Of a stretch of 64,000 nucleotides of DNA, positions 22,271 through 31,753 are shown one piece after another (the stretch's first letter is position 1; every line of letters starts with the position of its first letter). A program made the translations under genes and the position numbers. Below the pieces are notes generated by a model that worked only from the letters and a program-made list of their open reading frames with translations, was not told where the DNA came from and searched no databases. The stretch is taken from contig NZ_CP020914.1 of the NCBI RefSeq assembly GCF_007833355.1, positions 1,970,047-2,034,046 on the forward strand, read 5' to 3'. This stretch comes from Denitratisoma sp. DHT3. Lineage in GTDB: Bacteria; Pseudomonadota; Gammaproteobacteria; Burkholderiales; Rhodocyclaceae.

Positions 22271-22945
22271 ATGCAGTTTCCCCTGCCCATTCGTTCGGTC
22301 ACCCTGGACCTGGACGGCACCCTGCTCGACACCGCACCGGACCTGGCCGAGGCGGCCAACGCGATGCTGGCCGAGCTGGGGCTGCCCCGGCGCAGCGAAA
22401 CCGAGATCCGCGACTTCATCGGCAAGGGCATTCCCAACCTGGTGAAGCGTTCCATCACCTTCGAGCGGGAACCGGACGCCGAGGCCCTGGCCCGCGCGGA
22501 GTCGGCGTTCCGCCGCCACTACGCGGTCTGCAACGGCCGCAGGAGCCGCCCCTATCCAGGCGTGGTCGAGGGCCTGGAGCGGCTGCGCGCCCTGGGCCTG
22601 AAGCTGGCCATCATCACCAACAAGGCCGGCGCCTTCACCGAGCCGCTGTTGGCGGCCTCGGGGCTGCTGCCCTACGTGGAATTCACCATCGCCGGCGACA
22701 CCCTGCCGAAGAAGAAGCCCGATCCCCTGCCCCTGCAGCACGCCTGCCAGCGCCTGGGCGTGGCGCCGGCGCAGAATCTGCACGTCGGCGACTCCCAGAA
22801 CGACTTCCAGGCGGCGCGTGCCGCCGGCTGCCCGGTGTTCCTGGTGCCCTACGGCTACACCGAGGGCGCGGATGTGCGCCAGCTGGAGTGCGATGCTATA
22901 GTCGCCTCGCTGGTCCAAGCGGCTGAACTCATCAGCGCAGCCTGA
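22271..22945 (+). CDS. gph: Phosphoglycolate phosphatase
   Basis: HAD-superfamily phosphatase of 224 residues that removes phosphate from 2-phosphoglycolate formed in DNA repair or carbon metabolism. Motif I is [14 protein letters not shown] (residues about 12-25), motif II IITNKAG, motif III lysine in [10 protein letters not shown] and motif [18 protein letters not shown]. The ATG at 22271 fits the family; the frame is open upstream through rpe and that part is not coding. Between rpe and trpE. Confidence 0.95.
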   Translation: MQFPLPIRSVTLDLDGTLLDTAPDLAEAANAMLAELGLPRRSETEIRDFIGKGIPNLVKRSITFEREPDAEALARAESAFRRHYAVCNGRRSRPYPGVVEGLERLRALGLKLAIITNKAGAFTEPLLAASGLLPYVEFTIAGDTLPKKKPDPLPLQHACQRLGVAPAQNLHVGDSQNDFQAARAAGCPVFLVPYGYTEGADVRQLECDAIVASLVQAAELISAA

Positions 22946-22968
22946 ACAAGAAGAAAGTCCCACGCAAA

Positions 22969-23052
22969 GTGCTCCACCAGAACCTGCAAATCACTCGGAA
23001 ACATGCCCTGGGGGCGGAGGCCTGGCCCTGGCGTCGCCAGCGCCGGCACTGA
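22969..23052 (+). promoter_or_regulatory. Possible trpE leader peptide with Trp-Pro-Trp
   Basis: In the 175-base gph-trpE spacer a 27-residue frame from GTG 22969 to the TGA at 23050-23052 contains two Trp codons (23023-23025 and 23029-23031) in the stretch [10 protein letters not shown]. The overlapping CTGGC/GCCAG complementarity (23028-23040) could be part of a leader hairpin. There is no obvious U-rich terminator and only a weak ribosome-binding site, so an attenuator is a hypothesis. Confidence 0.25.
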
Positions 23053-23120
23053 ATCCCCCCCTCGCTTTCCGCGCGCCGCTCCCCGTCGCGCACCCCTTGC
23101 AGAATTTCCGTGGAGTCATC

Positions 23121-24596
23121 ATGAACGAATCCGAATTCAACCGGCTCGCCGCCCTCGGCTACAACCGCATCCCGGTCAGCGCCGAGACCTTCGCCGACCT
23201 CGACACACCGCTCTCCATCTACCTGAAGCTGGCCGACGCGCCCTACACCTACCTGCTGGAATCGGTGCAGGGCGGCGAGCGCTTCGGCCGCTATTCCTTC
23301 ATCGGCCTGGCCGCCGGTACCCGCATCGAGGTCCATGACCGGCGGGTGACGGTGATCGAGAACGAGTCCGTGGCGGAGCTGCGCACCGACATCGATCCGC
23401 TGGACTTCGTCGGCGAGTTCATGGCCCGCTACCAGGTGCCCGACCTGCCCCAGTTGCCCCGTCTCTACGGCGGTCTGGTGGGTGCCTTCGGCTATGACAC
23501 CATCCGTTACATCGAACCGCGCCTGGCGCCGGGGCGCAAGCCCGACGGCGAAGACATCCCCGACATCCTGCTGCTGCTCTCCGAGGAAATCGCGGTGGTG
23601 GACAATCTCTCGGGCAAGTTGACCCTGGTGGTCTATGCCGACCCCCGCGAATCCGGCGCCCACGCCCGCGCGCAGGCGCGCCTGCGCGGCCTGGTGGCGC
23701 GCTTGCGGGAACCGGCGGCGATCCCCGCCGACACCCGGGCCGAGAGCGTGCCCGCCGTCTCCGAATTCGGCGAGGAGGCCTTCAAGGCGGCGGTGCTGAA
23801 GGCCAAGCAGTACATCGTAGACGGCGACCTGATGCAGGTGGTGCTCTCCCAGCGCATGACCAAGCCCTTCGTCGCCTCGCCGCTGGCCCTGTACCGGTCG
23901 CTGCGCACCCTGAACCCGTCGCCCTACATGTTCTATTTCAACTTCGGCGCGTTCCACGTGGTCGGCGCCTCGCCGGAGATACTGGTGCGGCTGGAGGACG
24001 GCAAGGTCACCGTGCGCCCCATCGCCGGCACCCGCAAGCGCGGCGCCACGCCGGAGGAGGACGCCGCCCTGGCCGCCGACCTGCTGGCCGACGAGAAGGA
24101 ACGCTCGGAACACCTGCAACTGCTGGACCTGGGCCGCAACGACGCCGGGCGGGTGGCCCGGACCGGCACCGTCAAGGTCACCGAGCGTTTCGTGATCGAA
24201 CGCTACTCCCACGTGATGCACATCGTCTCCAACGTGGAAGGGGAGCTGCGCGAAGGCGAGAACGCGCTGTCGGTGCTGAAAGCCACTTTCCCCGCCGGCA
24301 CCGTGTCCGGCGCGCCCAAGGTGCGGGCGATGGAAATCATCGACGAACTGGAGCCCAGCAAGCGCGGCATCTACGCCGGCGCCGTGGGCTACGTCGGTTT
24401 CAACGGCGACATGGATCTGGCCATCGCCATCCGCACCGCCGTGGTCAAGGACCAGACGCTCTACGTCCAGGCCGGCGCCGGCATCGTCTACGACTCCAAC
24501 CCCGACGCCGAATGGGAGGAGACCCGCAACAAGGCGCGCGCCCTGCTGCGCGCCGCCGAGGTGGCCGAGGCGGGACTGGATACCCGCCTCGACTGA
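23121..24596 (+). CDS. trpE: Anthranilate synthase component I
   Basis: First enzyme of tryptophan synthesis, converting chorismate and ammonia (from TrpG) to anthranilate. The 491-residue protein has the N-terminal Trp-feedback segment [19 protein letters not shown], and the chorismate-binding core with [38 protein letters not shown] and [15 protein letters not shown]. The ATG at 23121 follows GTGGAG; an upstream in-frame codon at 23097 is less likely. The usual trpG-trpD-trpC genes do not follow; instead there is a convergent alcohol dehydrogenase. Confidence 0.97.
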   Translation: MNESEFNRLAALGYNRIPVSAETFADLDTPLSIYLKLADAPYTYLLESVQGGERFGRYSFIGLAAGTRIEVHDRRVTVIENESVAELRTDIDPLDFVGEFMARYQVPDLPQLPRLYGGLVGAFGYDTIRYIEPRLAPGRKPDGEDIPDILLLLSEEIAVVDNLSGKLTLVVYADPRESGAHARAQARLRGLVARLREPAAIPADTRAESVPAVSEFGEEAFKAAVLKAKQYIVDGDLMQVVLSQRMTKPFVASPLALYRSLRTLNPSPYMFYFNFGAFHVVGASPEILVRLEDGKVTVRPIAGTRKRGATPEEDAALAADLLADEKERSEHLQLLDLGRNDAGRVARTGTVKVTERFVIERYSHVMHIVSNVEGELREGENALSVLKATFPAGTVSGAPKVRAMEIIDELEPSKRGIYAGAVGYVGFNGDMDLAIAIRTAVVKDQTLYVQAGAGIVYDSNPDAEWEETRNKARALLRAAEVAEAGLDTRLD

Positions 24597-24702
24597 AGCC
24601 GGCCGCAGCGGCAGCCGTTTAACGCAAAAACCCGGGGTGCCGGCTGACTTCGAGCGCAGCGGGCACACTGCGCCTCAGGATGTCAAATCCTGACCATGGG
24701 CA

Positions 24703-25809
24703 TTACCCGATCTCGATCACCGTGCGGATGCCTTTGCCGGCGCCCAGGTCGGCGAAGGCTTCGTTGATCTCCGCCAGCGGCCGGCGCTGGGTGATCAGGC
24801 TCGCCAGGTCCAGCCGGCCGGCGCGCCAGAAGGCCAGCAGCCGCAGGATGTCGTAGCTGGCGTGGGCGCCGCCGAGCAGGCTGCCCATCAGCTTCTTCTC
24901 CATGGAGGCGAAGAGCACGGCATTCTGGATGGTCACCGACTGGTCGAAGGGCGGCGCTCCCACGCAGATCGTGGTGCCGCCGGGCCGGGTGGCCGTGATG
25001 CCGAGTTCGATCAGCGCCGCCGCGCCCGCCGTCTCGAACGCGTAATCGACGCCGATGCCGTTGGTGAGGCCATAGGCGATCGCCAGCGGATCTTCCCGCG
25101 TGGGATCCACCACGTGGCTGGCGCCCAGGCGCAGGGCGGCTTCGCGCCGCTCGGCCACCGGGTCGGAGACGATGATGGTGGATGCCGCCGCCAGGCGCGC
25201 GCCCTGCACGGTGGACAGCCCGACGCCGCCAGCGCCCAGGATCAGCACCGTGGCGCCCTCCACCACGCGGGCGGTGTTGAGCACCGCGCCGACGCCGGTG
25301 CGCACCGCGCAGCCCGTCACGCAGGCCAGGTCGAGCGGGATGTCGGCGTCGATCTTCACCGCCGAAGCGGCCGGCGCCACCACGAATTCAGCCAGGGCGC
25401 CGACGCCGACGCCGCGCAGCACCCGGCGCCCCTGTCGCGACAAGCCGGTCTCGCCGTCGGGCAGGGCATGAGTGATCAGCGCCTGGGTGGCATGGGCGCA
25501 GATGCTGTGCTCGCCACGCTGGCAGAAATAGCACTGACCACAGGGATAGATGGCGTTCAGCACCACCGCGTCACCGGGCTGCAGATGGGTGACGCCCGGT
25601 CCCACCGATTCGACCACGCCCGCCGCCTCATGGCCGACGATGATCGGCTCGGCCACCGGGAAGGTGCCCTTGACCACGCTGTAATCGGAATGGCAGAGAC
25701 TGCAATAGCGCACCCGCACCCGCACTTCGCCGACCCGCGGGGCGATGATTTCCACGTCGTCCACGACGCTCAGGGGCGCTCCCGGTTGTTCCAGCACGGC
25801 TGCACGCAT
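24703..25809 (-). CDS. Zinc-dependent alcohol dehydrogenase (MDR superfamily)
   Basis: Enzyme of 368 residues. Catalytic zinc ligands are visible as Cys39 (SLCHSD), His60-Glu61 (VGHEAAG) and a later Cys near 165. Structural zinc ligands are Cys90, Cys93, Cys96 and Cys104 (PCGQCYFCQRGEHSIC). The Rossmann motif LGAGGVGLS is near residue 192. The sequence is of the class that uses NAD or a mycofactocin/NDMA-type cofactor for aryl, terpene or long alcohols; substrate unknown. It lies downstream of a cupin gene and beside two SDR genes, suggesting a catabolic setting. Confidence 0.88.
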   Translation of the reverse strand: MRAAVLEQPGAPLSVVDDVEIIAPRVGEVRVRVRYCSLCHSDYSVVKGTFPVAEPIIVGHEAAGVVESVGPGVTHLQPGDAVVLNAIYPCGQCYFCQRGEHSICAHATQALITHALPDGETGLSRQGRRVLRGVGVGALAEFVVAPAASAVKIDADIPLDLACVTGCAVRTGVGAVLNTARVVEGATVLILGAGGVGLSTVQGARLAAASTIIVSDPVAERREAALRLGASHVVDPTREDPLAIAYGLTNGIGVDYAFETAGAAALIELGITATRPGGTTICVGAPPFDQSVTIQNAVLFASMEKKLMGSLLGGAHASYDILRLLAFWRAGRLDLASLITQRRPLAEINEAFADLGAGKGIRTVIEIG

Positions 25810-25913
25810 CGATTTTCTCCAGGCAAGTTGATGTCGGTCGCCCGACAGGGCGGGGGAATTCTAGGAGCAAAGGCGACCGCCGCCCGTAGCGGGTTCCCAA
25901 TTTGGGTGGGCGC

Positions 25914-26321
25914 TCAGCCGACGCATGCGCCGCCCGCCGGGTCCATGCCCGCGCCAATGCCCATCTCATAGTGCACCGCCAGCCAGACCGTCGGCTGATC
26001 GGGATCGGTCCAGTCGACGCGATGGCGGCAATGGGGCGGCAGGTCGATCCAGTCGCCGGGCGCCAAACAACGCGGGGACGCCTCCCCTTCCAGCCACAGC
26101 CGGGCCCGGCCGGACAGCAGCAGCACCCACTCGCCGTCGGGCTGGTCGTACCAGAAGCCGGGCGGGCTGGCCTGGCCGGTGGAAACGATGCGCTCGATAC
26201 GCAGACCAGGCCGCGCCAGCAATTCCTCAAAAGCCTCCCGTCCTCCAGCGGCGGCGGGAAGTCCCTGCAACAGATTGCCCGCGGCGGCCGGCGCGCCGCG
26301 ATGCTCGATGGCGTCATTCAT
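25914..26321 (-). CDS. Cupin-domain protein
   Basis: Short protein of 135 residues with a single cupin barrel (about 38-120): the first motif is represented by PDGEWVLLLSGRARLWLEGE and the second by PGDWIDLPPHCRHRVDW. Metal-binding histidines are only partly conserved in motif 1 (no HxH), so enzyme activity is uncertain; a small-molecule-binding or regulatory role is also possible. It precedes the zinc alcohol dehydrogenase by 104 bases on the same strand and is divergent from an SDR gene. Confidence 0.75.
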   Translation of the reverse strand: MNDAIEHRGAPAAAGNLLQGLPAAAGGREAFEELLARPGLRIERIVSTGQASPPGFWYDQPDGEWVLLLSGRARLWLEGEASPRCLAPGDWIDLPPHCRHRVDWTDPDQPTVWLAVHYEMGIGAGMDPAGGACVG

Positions 26322-26470
26322 GGCGAAACCAAAATACGAACACGGTCGGCAGCATGGGCGGCATGGGAGGGGACTGTCAACACCGGCCCGGCCATGAGAT
26401 GATCCGCCCCTTTGCCGTCCACGCGGGGATCCCCATGGGCGGCGCGGAACCCGTCATCAGGAGAAGTTAC

Positions 26471-27322
26471 ATGCAAGGAAAAGTCTGTGTCGTCACCGGC
26501 GCCTCGCGCGGCGTCGGCAAGGGCATCGCCCTGGCCCTGGGCGCCATGGGGGCAACCGTCTATGTCACGGGGCGCAGCGCCAAGCCGACCGACTCGCCGC
26601 TGGGCGGCACGGTGGACGCCACCGCAGCGGAGATCACGGCGCGCGGCGGCAAGGGCGTCGCCGTCCATTGCGACCATGGCGACGAGGCGTCCGTCGCGGC
26701 CCTGTTCGAACGGGTCAAGCGCGAAGCGGGACGGCTGGACATCCTGGTCAACAACGCCATCGCCCTCCCCGACGAACTGACCCTGGTCAAGCCCTTCTGG
26801 CAGAAGTCCCTGAAGGAATTGTCGCTGCTCGACGTCGGCCTGCGCTCCAACTACGTGACCACCTGGAATGCCGCGCCGCTGCTGGTCGAGAGCAGGGGCC
26901 TCGTGGTGTTCACCTCATCCTTCGGCGGCACCTGCTACATGCACGGCCCGGCCTACGGCGCGGGCAAGGCCGGCACCGACAAGATGGCCCACGACATGGC
27001 CCACGACTTCAAACCGTTCGATGTGACGGCGATTTCCCTCTGGCTCGGCCTGGTCAGGACCGAGCGCACCAACAACGTCTGCGCCGCGGAGCCGGAAAAG
27101 TACGGTGCCGCCTTCAAGGTCGCCGAATCGCCCGAGTTTCCCGGCCGCGTGATCGCCGCGCTCCACAACGATCCGGAGCGGCAGTCCCTCTCCGGCGCGA
27201 TCCAGGTGGCGGCGGAACTGGGCAAGCGCTACGGCGTCACCGATCTGGAAGGCCGTCAGCCGCCTTCCTACCGCCGTGCCCTGGGCAACCCGACCGAGTT
27301 CTCGGCGGCGGTGGTGGAATAG
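26471..27322 (+). CDS. SDR family oxidoreductase (DHRS1-like)
   Basis: Short-chain dehydrogenase of 283 residues. Cofactor motif TGASRGVGKGIALALG (9-24), NNAIALPDE in place of classical NNAG, and YxxxK in PAYGAGKAGTDK. Overall layout, including the extended loop after NNA and the C-terminal GRQPPSYR region, resembles the DHRS1-like group, some of which reduce steroids. The ATG at 26471 follows AGGAGAAG. It is 36 bases upstream of the next SDR, so the two form a likely operon. Confidence 0.85.
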   Translation: MQGKVCVVTGASRGVGKGIALALGAMGATVYVTGRSAKPTDSPLGGTVDATAAEITARGGKGVAVHCDHGDEASVAALFERVKREAGRLDILVNNAIALPDELTLVKPFWQKSLKELSLLDVGLRSNYVTTWNAAPLLVESRGLVVFTSSFGGTCYMHGPAYGAGKAGTDKMAHDMAHDFKPFDVTAISLWLGLVRTERTNNVCAAEPEKYGAAFKVAESPEFPGRVIAALHNDPERQSLSGAIQVAAELGKRYGVTDLEGRQPPSYRRALGNPTEFSAAVVE

Positions 27323-27358
27323 GCAGTCAATCAAAACAATTCACGGAGGAGAGAATCA

Positions 27359-28132
27359 ATGACTCAGGAGAAGAAAGGCCGCGTTGCCGGCAAAGTAACC
27401 ATCATCACCGGCGGCGCCAGCGGCGTGGGGCGCGAGGACGCGCTGTTGTTCGCCCGGGAAGGCGCCCGGGTGGTGATCACCGACGTCAACGAAGACGCCG
27501 GCCAGGCCCTGGCCCGGGAGATCGGCGGCGACGCCCTGTTCCTGCGCCACGACATCACCCGCGAGGACGACTGGCAGCGGGTGATGGCCGCCACGGTGGA
27601 ACGCTTCGGCCGCCTGGACGTGCTGGTGAATAACGCCGGCATCCTGATGCCTTCCGCGCTGGAGGACACCACGCTGGAGCTCTGGCGCAAGATCCAGACG
27701 GTCAACGTGGAAGGCTACTTCCTCGGTTGCAAGCACGCGGTTCGGGAGATGAAGCAGACCGGCGGCGGCTCCATTGTCAATATGTCCTCCCTGGCGGGCT
27801 TGTCGGGCCTGGCGATGTTTTCCGCCTACTGTGCCAGCAAGCACGCAGTGGTGGGTCTGAGCCGCAGCGTGGCGGCCTATTGCAAGACCAAGGGCTACAA
27901 CATCCGCAGCAACACCATCCACCCCGACGGCATCAACACGCCGATGGTCGCCGCGATGGTGAATCACATGGACCTGCTGTCCCAGGTGACCAGCCGCAAT
28001 CCCGACATGCCCCGCTCGACGGACCCGATCAACATCGCCAACGTGGTGCTGTTCCTGGCGTCCGACGAGTCTCAGTTCATCAACGGCGCCGAACTGCGGG
28101 TGGACAACGCCTTCCTCTCCAGCGGCGACTGA
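27359..28132 (+). CDS. Hydroxysteroid-dehydrogenase-like SDR
   Basis: Short-chain dehydrogenase of 257 residues with TGGASGVGRE, NNAGIL, NMSSLAG and YCASK (catalytic Ser, Tyr, Lys). Several stretches recall the 3beta/17beta-hydroxysteroid dehydrogenase of Comamonas testosteroni (for example FLRHDITREDDW, NIRSNTIHPDGINTPM, FLASDESQFINGAEL), judged from memory. Likely reaction: NAD-dependent oxidation of a steroid or similar alicyclic hydroxyl; the substrate is inferred. Preceded by GGAGGAGAG and co-directional with the SDR 36 bases upstream. Confidence 0.85.
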   Translation: MTQEKKGRVAGKVTIITGGASGVGREDALLFAREGARVVITDVNEDAGQALAREIGGDALFLRHDITREDDWQRVMAATVERFGRLDVLVNNAGILMPSALEDTTLELWRKIQTVNVEGYFLGCKHAVREMKQTGGGSIVNMSSLAGLSGLAMFSAYCASKHAVVGLSRSVAAYCKTKGYNIRSNTIHPDGINTPMVAAMVNHMDLLSQVTSRNPDMPRSTDPINIANVVLFLASDESQFINGAELRVDNAFLSSGD

Positions 28133-28147
28133 GCGGCATCCAGCATC

Positions 28148-28177
28148 GGCGCCTCACGGGCTTGGCCTGGAGGCGCC
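28148..28177. terminator. Hairpin between convergent SDR and flavin reductase genes
   Basis: Perfect 8-bp inverted repeat GGCGCCTC (28148-28155) and GAGGCGCC (28170-28177) with a 14-base loop, in the 49-base gap between two genes that converge. No long T-run, so at best a weak two-way terminator. Confidence 0.4.
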
Positions 28178-28181
28178 TGCT

Positions 28182-29156
28182 TCACTCCGCCGTGTCCGGC
28201 TCGGCCCACAGATCGGGCTGATCGGCGCTGTGCTCGCGTACCAGGCGCAACAGCAGGGTCTTGAGGGCGAAGGCATCCACCTCGCCCAGCACGCTCAACA
28301 CTTCGGATTCCCGCGCCTTGGAAGCGGCCATCAGATGCAAGGTGACGTCGCGCCCCTTGTCGGTGAGACGATAGCGCGGCTCGCCAGCCTCGTCGCGGGC
28401 CACCAGCCCCATGTCGCCGATGTCGGCCAGCAGCGCGGCCGTGGCATTGGCACCCTGCCCCAGCAGGGCCATCGCATCCTGATGGCTCATGGTCTGGCGC
28501 AGGGTCAGCAGGCTGAGCAGGGAATAGGCGTCGTCGGACAGACCCAGGGCATGGACCTGGCGTCGCACCGGCTGATAGAAATGGTGGCTGGCCCGGCTCA
28601 ATAGATAGCCCAGATGATCCTCGCCGAAACTGCCCGCCATGCGCGCGCTGCGCGGCTCGTCCATCTCTCCCCGGCGCGCCGACAGCGCGTACTGGCCGGC
28701 ATGGTAGATCAGCGGGGCGCGCTGGTTGCAATCGAACTCCAGCACCTCGCCGACGAAAATCAGATGGTCGCCGCCATCGTGGCGGAAAGAAGTCTTGCAC
28801 TGAAAGCGCGCCGCGCAGCCCGGCAGCAGCGGCAGGCCGGCGATGCCCGACTCCAGCGCGACGTGGGCGAACTTGTCGCCGCCGCTACGGGCGAAGCGGA
28901 CCGAGAGGTCGGCCTGATCGGCGGCCAGCACATGAACGGCGAAATGCTGCGCCTGCTCGAAGACCGGCATGCTCTTCGCCGTCCGGGCCAGGCTCCACAA
29001 CACCATCGGCGGCTCCAGGGAGACGGAATTGAAGCTGTTCGCGGTGAGCCCCACCGGCGTGCCGTCGGCGGCACGCGTGGTGATCACGGTGACGCCGGTG
29101 GCGAAGCTGCCCAGGGCGGTACGGAAGTCGCGGGCGTCGATGGTCGGACGGGACAT
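28182..29156 (-). CDS. Flavin reductase fused to MarR-like domain
   Basis: Protein of 324 residues with two parts. Residues 1-160 are an FMN/FAD reductase of the HpaC/HsaB-type split-barrel family (ALGSFATGVTVITT, GLTANSFNSVSLEPP, LIYHAGQYA). Residues about 178-310 are a MarR-like winged helix (LLSRASHHFY, YSLLSLLTLRQTMSHQDA, YRLTDKGRDV). The same architecture occurs in the reductase C1 of Acinetobacter p-hydroxyphenylacetate hydroxylase, where the MarR-like part senses the aromatic substrate and relieves autoinhibition. By analogy it would feed reduced flavin to a monooxygenase. No oxygenase gene lies in the window. Confidence 0.87.
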   Translation of the reverse strand: MSRPTIDARDFRTALGSFATGVTVITTRAADGTPVGLTANSFNSVSLEPPMVLWSLARTAKSMPVFEQAQHFAVHVLAADQADLSVRFARSGGDKFAHVALESGIAGLPLLPGCAARFQCKTSFRHDGGDHLIFVGEVLEFDCNQRAPLIYHAGQYALSARRGEMDEPRSARMAGSFGEDHLGYLLSRASHHFYQPVRRQVHALGLSDDAYSLLSLLTLRQTMSHQDAMALLGQGANATAALLADIGDMGLVARDEAGEPRYRLTDKGRDVTLHLMAASKARESEVLSVLGEVDAFALKTLLLRLVREHSADQPDLWAEPDTAE

Positions 29157-29175
29157 GGGGATTTCGGGAACGCGC

Positions 29176-29664
29176 TCAGAGGCGACGGATCTTGTCTACC
29201 AGCGCGGTGGTCGAGCGCTGATGAATGAAGGGAATCGAGTGCACCGCCCCGCCCCAGCCCCGCACCTCGCCATAACCGACGATCCGCTCGACGGGCCAGT
29301 CGCCGCCCTTGACCAGAACCTCCGGACGGCAATCGAGAATGCGCTGGAGCGGCGTGTCCTCGTCGAACCAGGTGACCAGGGACACGCACTCCAGGGCGGC
29401 CATCACCGCCATGCGATCCTCCAGGCGGTTGATGGGCCGGTCGTCGCCCTTGCCCAGGCGTTTCACCGAGGCGTCGGTGTTGAGCGCCACCACCATCGCC
29501 GCACCGAGCGCGCGGGCCTGGGCCAGATAGGTGACGTGGCCGCGATGCAGGATGTCGAAACAGCCGTTGGTGAACACCAGCGGACGGGGCAGCGCGGCGA
29601 CGCGGGCGGCCAGATCGGCGGGCGCGCAGCATTTGGCCTCGAAGGCCGGAGCGGAGTAATTCAT
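29176..29664 (-). CDS. rfaE2: D-glycero-beta-D-manno-heptose 1-phosphate adenylyltransferase
   Basis: Cytidylyltransferase-fold enzyme of 162 residues that makes ADP-heptose for lipopolysaccharide core. The nucleotide-binding signature TNGCFDILHRGHVTYL (HxGH at about 38-41) and the ISxxT-like FIHQRSTTALVDKI end motif are present. It is the adenylyltransferase half only; the sugar-kinase half (RfaE1/HldA), fused in E. coli HldE, must be encoded elsewhere. It follows gmhA and the BON lipoprotein on the same strand, which links it to heptose synthesis. Confidence 0.95.
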   Translation of the reverse strand: MNYSAPAFEAKCCAPADLAARVAALPRPLVFTNGCFDILHRGHVTYLAQARALGAAMVVALNTDASVKRLGKGDDRPINRLEDRMAVMAALECVSLVTWFDEDTPLQRILDCRPEVLVKGGDWPVERIVGYGEVRGWGGAVHSIPFIHQRSTTALVDKIRRL

Positions 29665-29683
29665 CGGCTTGGCGGGGGAGGAC

Positions 29684-30978
<1,295 letters not shown>

Positions 30979-31017
30979 TTAGCCTCTGATCCCACCCCGG
31001 ACAGCCGAATCAGCCTT

Positions 31018-31389
31018 TCACAGCGCCACAAATACCTCGACCAGCACCCGCTGCCAGGGGTTCCGATGCTGGCGCAGGCGCGCGATGCGCGCCTCGACCC
31101 GGCCGCCGCGGTCCAGTTCCGTCGCCACCGCCCGGTTCTCGGCCCGGGGCAGATAGCCCAGCTTCTCGCCGCGCCATTCCACGCGCACCGCCCAGGCATC
31201 GTGGGGGTTGTCCGGCTCCCGCACCAGGTCCAGCCGGTCGCCCTCGCGCATTTCGTCCCAGCGGGCGTTGCCGGCGTAATACTGGAAACCCGCCAGGGGC
31301 GAACTCTGCACCAGCATGCGGATACTGTCGGCCACCGCCGGCAGGGCCCACAGGCAGCAGGCGCTGACGCTAATCCGCAGAAAACGCAT
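31018..31389 (-). CDS. HIRAN-domain protein with signal peptide
   Basis: Protein of 123 residues. The first 21 residues look like a Sec signal peptide (MRFLRISVSACCLWALPAVA-DS). The rest matches a HIRAN domain: AGFQYYAGNARWDEMREGD, LVREPDNPHDAWAVRV, LGYLPRAENRAVATEL. HIRAN domains are best known fused to SNF2 helicases such as HLTF, where they bind 3' DNA ends, but stand-alone exported bacterial forms exist and have no established function. It overlaps the 3' end of yraN by about 20 bases and precedes gmhA by 69 bases. Confidence 0.85.
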   Translation of the reverse strand: MRFLRISVSACCLWALPAVADSIRMLVQSSPLAGFQYYAGNARWDEMREGDRLDLVREPDNPHDAWAVRVEWRGEKLGYLPRAENRAVATELDRGGRVEARIARLRQHRNPWQRVLVEVFVAL

Positions 31390-31753
31390 CGCGCAACCAC
31401 TCGATCCGCGCCGGATCGAGACCGTCCATCAGCACGCAGTCGAAACGGCAGGGCCGTTCGCCGTGGCGCTGCAGATAATGACTCGCCGCCAGCCGCAGGC
31501 GGCGCTGCTTGGCGCGCGTGACGCTGGCCGCGGCGCCGCCGAAGTCGGCCCGGCTGCGCAGTCTCACCTCGACGAACAGCAGCATCTCGCCCAGTTGCCC
31601 GACCAGATCGATCTCGCCCCCCTTGATCCGGTAGTTGCGGGCCAGGATGTCTACGCCCCGGGCGCGCAAATACGCGGCGGCCAGATCCTCCGCCGCCGCG
31701 CCGCGCTTGCGCGTGAGGGCCTCGCGCCGGAAAATGCGGCCAATGAGCGACAT
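31370..31753 (-). CDS. yraN: YraN family putative endonuclease
   Basis: Small protein of 127 residues (UPF0102). It shows the restriction-endonuclease-like core GAAAEDLAAAYL, NYRIKGGEIDLVGQ and LLFVEVRLRS (Glu/Asp and ExK-like positions; here VEVR rather than VEVK). Function is unproven; it is a predicted nuclease of the Holliday-junction-resolvase fold. The ATG at 31753 faces the ATG of rsmI at 31743, so the two coding regions overlap by 11 bases at their 5' ends. Confidence 0.92.
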   Translation of the reverse strand: MSLIGRIFRREALTRKRGAAAEDLAAAYLRARGVDILARNYRIKGGEIDLVGQLGEMLLFVEVRLRSRADFGGAAASVTRAKQRRLRLAASHYLQRHGERPCRFDCVLMDGLDPARIEWLRDAFSAD

